This document shows, in pieces, positions 63,471 through 64,000 of a DNA stretch of 64,000 bases. Numbering within the stretch: position 1 is the first letter of the stretch; the number at the start of each line of letters is the position of its first letter. Origin of the DNA: Pseudomonas coleopterorum (GTDB lineage Bacteria; Pseudomonadota; Gammaproteobacteria; Pseudomonadales; Pseudomonadaceae). The stretch lies in assembly GCF_900105555.1 (NCBI RefSeq), contig NZ_FNTZ01000001.1, positions 3,599,501-3,663,500 on the forward strand, given 5' to 3'. The position numbers and the translations under genes were made by a program. The notes under the pieces are model-generated. The model made no database searches. It worked only from the letters and a program-made list of their open reading frames with translations, and had not been told where the DNA came from.

Positions 63471-64000
63471 CGTTCATGCTCCTGCGCCTGCGGCCGGTCA
63501 TTGCGTGCGGCACGCTCCTGCAGGCGCCGCGCACCGGCGATGTCGCCTTGGGCGGTGAGGAGCATGGCCAGGTGAGCCAACGCCTCGGCGTGCTGTGGAT
63601 CGAGGTACAACGCTTTGCGGTAGTAACCTTGGGCCTGCAGCATCTGGCCGCCGACGTCACTGAGCAGGCCCAGCCAGTAGAACACCTGGGGATCGGGCCC
63701 ATGGCTGCGCAGGTAGGCATCGCACGCCGCCTGGGCCTCTGTACTTTTACCTTCGTTGGCGAGCCTGGCGATCTGCGCAAGCAAGGCTGCGCCGTCGCTC
63801 GCCGCCGTTTCGACGGCGTTGGCCACCGGCAGCGCCAGCACTCGTGTGCGGGGACGCGCCGACTGCCGACCAGGCTCGGGCAGCAACTTGATCGGTATCT
63901 GCAACCGCGCCGGCGCAGGGGCCAAGGGCGTAGGCGCAGGCGCAACCTGACGATCGCGGACGAAGGCGAACGACTGCGCGATACCGATCGGGCGCATGCC
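63467..64000 (-). CDS. wspC: WspC C-terminal part, CheR-type methyltransferase (partial)
   Basis: The C-terminal 177 codons of wspC; the methyltransferase domain lies beyond the right end of the window. A proline-rich linker (PAPTPLAPAPARLQIP) is followed by a tetratricopeptide-type segment (GGQMLQAQGYYRKALYLDPQHAEALAHLAML). This domain order, CheR plus C-terminal TPR, is that of WspC. It overlaps wspD by 4 bp and completes the C-D-E-F-R order. Confidence 0.88.
   Translation of the reverse strand, partial: GMRPIGIAQSFAFVRDRQVAPAPTPLAPAPARLQIPIKLLPEPGRQSARPRTRVLALPVANAVETAASDGAALLAQIARLANEGKSTEAQAACDAYLRSHGPDPQVFYWLGLLSDVGGQMLQAQGYYRKALYLDPQHAEALAHLAMLLTAQGDIAGARRLQERAARNDRPQAQEHER

Overview
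This 64 kb window is chromosomal DNA of a high-GC gammaproteobacterium. It is almost certainly a Pseudomonas: the wsp-prfB-lysS and adk-ppc-lptF gene orders match those known from P. aeruginosa and its relatives, and three families of typical Pseudomonas REP palindromes are scattered between genes. I cannot name the species. Most of the window is core genome. There is no prophage, full insertion sequence, CRISPR array, rRNA gene or recognisable tRNA gene.

Layout from left to right. Positions 1-8.6 kb hold a porin tail, a lipoprotein and a complete glycolate/glyoxylate module: regulator glcC, divergent from glcDEFGB. Positions 8.7-12.9 kb hold a two-component system convergent with a TonB-dependent receptor. 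Positions 13-24 kb hold LpxO-like lipid A hydroxylase, cysK, a DUF748 protein, a tandem REP array, a MoxR ATPase/VWA pair, a glutamine amidotransferase, oligopeptidase B and a spermidine-synthase-like protein. Positions 24.2-30.9 kb are the main accessory locus: a chaperone-usher cluster with four DUF1120 secreted proteins and no classical pilin. Positions 31-44 kb hold dapE, an rlmA-like methyltransferase, plsB, a second (Fiu/PiuA-like) TonB receptor, rsmJ, a repeat-containing hypothetical protein, an extensin-like protein, a DUF72 protein, tsaB and adk. Positions 44-52 kb hold ppc, a small conserved gene and two paralogous lipoprotein-OmpA (lptF-like) pairs on either side of a soluble PAS chemoreceptor. 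Positions 52-64 kb hold an alpha/beta hydrolase lipoprotein, a QEGLA-motif protein, a TetR regulator, a second tandem REP array, lysS, prfB with its programmed frameshift, and the Wsp surface-sensing cluster wspR-F-E-D-C, truncated in wspC by the window edge.

Functional links. GlcDEF oxidises glycolate to glyoxylate and GlcB condenses that with acetyl-CoA; two identical GlcC-type operator palindromes sit in the divergent promoter region. WspC, WspD, WspE and WspF feed the diguanylate cyclase WspR, which makes c-di-GMP and promotes surface attachment; the chaperone-usher locus and the PAS receptor may belong to the same lifestyle, but that link is inference. The two TonB receptors and a Fur-like box beside the two-component system point to siderophore uptake.

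The most unusual items are the DUF1120 chaperone-usher locus (all four proteins end in a penultimate tyrosine), the duplicated lipoprotein-OmpA pairs with different promoter-like sequences, the internally repeated protein at 39.8 kb whose 3' end is duplicated downstream, and two REP arrays with fixed periods (60 bp and 49 bp) that each end in an inverted copy.
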